Below, piece after piece: positions 61,509 through 64,000 of a stretch of 64,000 bases of DNA. The notes beneath the pieces are model-generated. The model made no database searches. It was not told the origin of the DNA and was given only the letters and a program-made list of their open reading frames with translations. The stretch comes from Cyclobacteriaceae bacterium (GTDB lineage Bacteria > Bacteroidota > Bacteroidia > Cytophagales > Cyclobacteriaceae): NCBI GenBank assembly GCA_019638395.1, contig JAHBTX010000001.1, positions 434,001 through 498,000 of the forward strand, in the 5' to 3' direction. The position numbers were made by a program, and so were the translations under genes. Positions within the stretch are counted from its first letter, which is position 1; every line of letters starts with the position of its first letter.

Positions 61509-62945
61509 TTAAATACTTAGTACAACTGTAGTAATTGTTTTACCCGGAAGGCTAATGGATTTTTTTGGTGTGGTGGTAGAAACTGATTTGTAGTAATCGC
61601 CCTCTTTACTTTGCACCACACTAATGGCGGTTGCTGTTTTTCCGGTTACAACAAAATGTGTTTTGGCTGCAGTTGATGATTTATTTACCACTATAAGGGT
61701 AACCTTTTTTCCATCGGGGCTAACAAAGGCCGATGTAAGTAAATCAGATGCCGGAGTAGTTGCAGTTGTGGTTTCCACGCGTTGATAACCGGCATCAATA
61801 TTTTTAGAAAAGTGTTTTATGAGATGGTAATACGGAGTAACCACATACGGTGAGGTGGCAGCTGAGCCGGTGCTTATCATGGCAGCATCTTCGCCCGATG
61901 TAGGTGTAGCCCACATCAGTTTCCAATAAATATAAGCCGATGTGTTGGCGTGTATCAACGATTCCTGAATAAACATAGCGGTATTAAACCAACTCAGGTT
62001 ATCAGAAAACTCCGTCATCATATTAGGTTTGGTTGTAAAACTACCCACACTCTTTAAGGTGGTTGTAATGGCTGCTGCCGAAGTAGTTGAGTTTACGTTG
62101 TACGGATGCCAGGCAAACACGGGGCAGTTTGGATTATCTTTCAATACATTGGCAAAGGGCGGAAAGGTAGTTATGTCTTGCGATTCGGGCCCTACCATAA
62201 CCGGAACATGGCTGCGCGATTTTATTTTATCATACACTTTATTAAAAGCTACATTATAACCCGGCAACACAGAGGTTTCGGTTATCGACCATTTGCTGGT
62301 TGTCCAGCCAGGTGTGGTAAATGTGGGTTCGTTTTGAATACTGATGTAATCCGGATTAAACGGAGTATAATCTAAAATATCATTCCAGTATTCGGCAAAA
62401 TCATCGTACATAAAACCATTCGCATTTTTCTTAAGTGCACCTTCCTGAAGTTTACCATTATCTTTTAATACAGCCGGTGGCCCCCACGAGCATAGTAGCA
62501 CCTTCAAATTTGGGTTGCGGGTTTTTGCCAATTGATACAATTGGTTGGTAGCATCCCAGTGTGCTTTTGCATAATCATTATCGCCATTACTCGACATGTT
62601 GGATACAGCTTTGTTGGTGGGATAGTTATCCGGATAATACCAGGTTTTGAAACGCACAATATCAATACCCAAATCGGTAAATAGCAGGTCGGAAATTTCG
62701 TTTACTTTGTTGTTGGTAGTTAACCAATTGCTGTACCAGGTAAGTGCCCCACCAAAGCCAATCATTTCCTGTTTTTTATCCAGCAGATTAACGGTAATGG
62801 CAATACTATCCGAAACAGGTGGAGGTGGTGTAACGGTAGTGGCCGGTTCGCCACCATCGCACGAAATCATTAAACTAATCACAACAAAACCTAATGCACA
62901 TCCAATCGTTTTTACAACCTTCATTTTCTCCAATTTTAAATTCAT
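61509..62945 (-). CDS. GH30-family glycoside hydrolase lipoprotein
   Basis: A 478-residue lipoprotein (lipobox ending LMISC). The GH30 barrel has acid/base glutamate in SIQNEPTF and nucleophile glutamate in MMTEFSDN, with a beta-sandwich side domain formed from both termini, as is usual in GH30. Subfamilies include beta-1,4-xylanases and beta-1,6-glucanases, and the sequence alone does not settle which applies. The ATG at 62945 is used; MKVVKTIG at 62924 is an alternative. Confidence 0.85.
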   Translation of the reverse strand: MNLKLEKMKVVKTIGCALGFVVISLMISCDGGEPATTVTPPPPVSDSIAITVNLLDKKQEMIGFGGALTWYSNWLTTNNKVNEISDLLFTDLGIDIVRFKTWYYPDNYPTNKAVSNMSSNGDNDYAKAHWDATNQLYQLAKTRNPNLKVLLCSWGPPAVLKDNGKLQEGALKKNANGFMYDDFAEYWNDILDYTPFNPDYISIQNEPTFTTPGWTTSKWSITETSVLPGYNVAFNKVYDKIKSRSHVPVMVGPESQDITTFPPFANVLKDNPNCPVFAWHPYNVNSTTSAAAITTTLKSVGSFTTKPNMMTEFSDNLSWFNTAMFIQESLIHANTSAYIYWKLMWATPTSGEDAAMISTGSAATSPYVVTPYYHLIKHFSKNIDAGYQRVETTTATTPASDLLTSAFVSPDGKKVTLIVVNKSSTAAKTHFVVTGKTATAISVVQSKEGDYYKSVSTTTPKKSISLPGKTITTVVLSI

Positions 62946-63009
62946 TCTACCCACATCATATCATTAAACCAGAAGGCCCAATTCATGAACCTTCTGGTTA
63001 GTTTATACA

Positions 63010-64000
63010 TCAATTCTTCAAACCTATTTCGTCATAATAAATAGTTACTGGCAAATTTGCATTATTATTTTTAAGACGAATTTCGCTAACAGCCGAAGTA
63101 TTTCCATTCATAGTAGCAATGGGCAATGCCACCTCGCTCCAACCTTGCGGAATGCTTAAATAGTTGTCCGCATCGTTATTTAACTGAACAATAAAGTTCT
63201 GTGCAGCCGAAGCATATACCCTAAAAGTAAGAGTTGTATAACCGCTCATATCAAATGCAGTTCCCCTTCCTATTTGAATAGCTCCATAGGTGTCGTTGTA
63301 AACAACTTTAATAGCTTTGGTACCTTTAAATACTTCCTCTTCGTTGGCAAAATCTTTTGATTGATGCCCCCAGCCATCCCATTGCTGCCAGCTATTCTTT
63401 AAACCATCATCGAATATATAATAATCTAATGGCGGAGGGCCCGCTGCGCCAAATCCAACCCGATCGGCATAGATTACTGAGGCCGGGGTACCTTCCACTT
63501 TTAAGGCAAATCTAACTACCTGGTTAAGGTTAGTGGTTGGATAAGCCGAAAGTGGTATTTGATATTCAGTCCATTTACCTTCTTCTAAAACTACAGCATT
63601 ATAATCCGACCAGTTATCGTTTAGAATAGCAGCAACTTGCCTGCCTTGCGTACCAGGCCCACCAAATAATGCAAACGTAAATACCTGTTGCCCGCTTGCA
63701 TTAACTGGGGTAATACCACCAGCCGAAAGCCCACCAGCCGAAGTAGTTTGATACTTCCACGAAACCTCGCCTGAATAAAATTGTTCTGTACTGGCAGGAT
63801 TAGACACTACCGCATTCCAGCTCCAGTCGCCACCACCGGTAGCAATGGTTTCGTCATAAAGTGTAATGGGTAAGGGTGGTGGGCCAGGTGCCGGAACCCT
63901 AACCGTTACACCCAGATTACCCGCAAAACCATGAATGGTTTTATAAGTAATGCCACCCGATTTTGTTCCTTCCGGAATGGCTACAACAATTTGAGTAGCC
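63010..64000 (-). CDS. Surface glycan-binding protein with IPT/TIG and carbohydrate-binding domains (5' end beyond the window)
   Basis: The frame is open from the window edge to a stop at 63010, so at least 330 residues are present and the start is missing. The first part reads like the end of an IPT/TIG immunoglobulin-like domain (ITYKTIHGFAGNLGVTVRV followed by a proline-rich linker). Two beta-sandwich segments follow, with GDWSWN, ILNDNWSDYN and DGLKNSWQQWDGWG motifs and a terminal ITIYYDEIGLKN strand. This matches SusE/SGBP-B-type surface glycan-binding proteins. It is the first visible gene of the GH30-GH26-HTCS-GH5 run and suggests SusC/SusD genes just to the right. Confidence 0.78.
   Translation of the reverse strand, partial: ATQIVVAIPEGTKSGGITYKTIHGFAGNLGVTVRVPAPGPPPLPITLYDETIATGGGDWSWNAVVSNPASTEQFYSGEVSWKYQTTSAGGLSAGGITPVNASGQQVFTFALFGGPGTQGRQVAAILNDNWSDYNAVVLEEGKWTEYQIPLSAYPTTNLNQVVRFALKVEGTPASVIYADRVGFGAAGPPPLDYYIFDDGLKNSWQQWDGWGHQSKDFANEEEVFKGTKAIKVVYNDTYGAIQIGRGTAFDMSGYTTLTFRVYASAAQNFIVQLNNDADNYLSIPQGWSEVALPIATMNGNTSAVSEIRLKNNNANLPVTIYYDEIGLKN

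Overview
The window reads as a chromosomal segment of a Bacteroidota bacterium, most likely a free-living Cytophagales-type species. The signs are a SusC/SusD pair, a hybrid two-component regulator, type IX secretion C-terminal domains on two glycanases, several lipoproteins with Bacteroidota-style lipoboxes, exact TAnnTTTG promoter -7 boxes, and no obvious Shine-Dalgarno sequences. No rRNA, tRNA, CRISPR array, IS element or phage gene was found.

Left part (1-22200) is mostly housekeeping. It runs from the start of a SpoU-type RNA methylase through an SDR protein, an M15 peptidase overlapping a GH1 glycosidase, an OmpA-like protein, an RluA-type pseudouridine synthase, a small HicBA toxin-antitoxin pair and topoisomerase IV (parE-parC). 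Then come a fatty-acid-hydroxylase-type membrane protein, a 3-hydroxyacyl-CoA dehydrogenase, mscL, dapD, a glycosyltransferase, a manganese module (mntR-mntH with a clear operator) and mnmE. Two places carry degenerate 7-bp repeat arrays: the end of the GH1 gene and the parE-parC spacer.

Middle part (22476-45138) is accessory carbohydrate metabolism, nearly all on the minus strand, in two long gene runs separated by a plus-strand AraC regulator. Run A (31891 to 22476) encodes a 1163-residue lipoprotein fusing ThuA, a propeller dehydrogenase, HEAT, a beta-sandwich and a cupredoxin. It continues with a ketose-3-epimerase-like TIM barrel, a Gfo/Idh/MocA protein without the usual catalytic lysine, a double CE1 esterase, a zinc alcohol dehydrogenase and a GH95 fucosidase destroyed by an internal deletion. 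Run B (45138 to 32925) encodes a GH3 beta-xylosidase-like lipoprotein, then three enzymes that fit the lower non-phosphorylative (Weimberg-type) pentose pathway: a FAH-family dehydratase, a ketoglutarate-semialdehyde-type dehydrogenase and an IlvD/Edd dehydratase. These are followed by three CE1 esterases, a GntP permease and a flavin-binding PPOX-fold protein. My inference is that this is a hemicellulose (esterified xylan/arabinoxylan) locus coupling ester removal and xylose release to oxidative sugar-acid catabolism.

Right part (45343-64000) holds a SusC/SusD pair closed by a strong terminator, a divergent AraC regulator with a gluconokinase, and a second minus-strand cluster: surface glycan-binding protein (cut by the window edge), GH30, GH26, a hybrid two-component regulator and two GH5 enzymes. 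That cluster looks like a mannan/xylan/glucan utilization locus whose SusC/SusD pair probably lies beyond the right edge.
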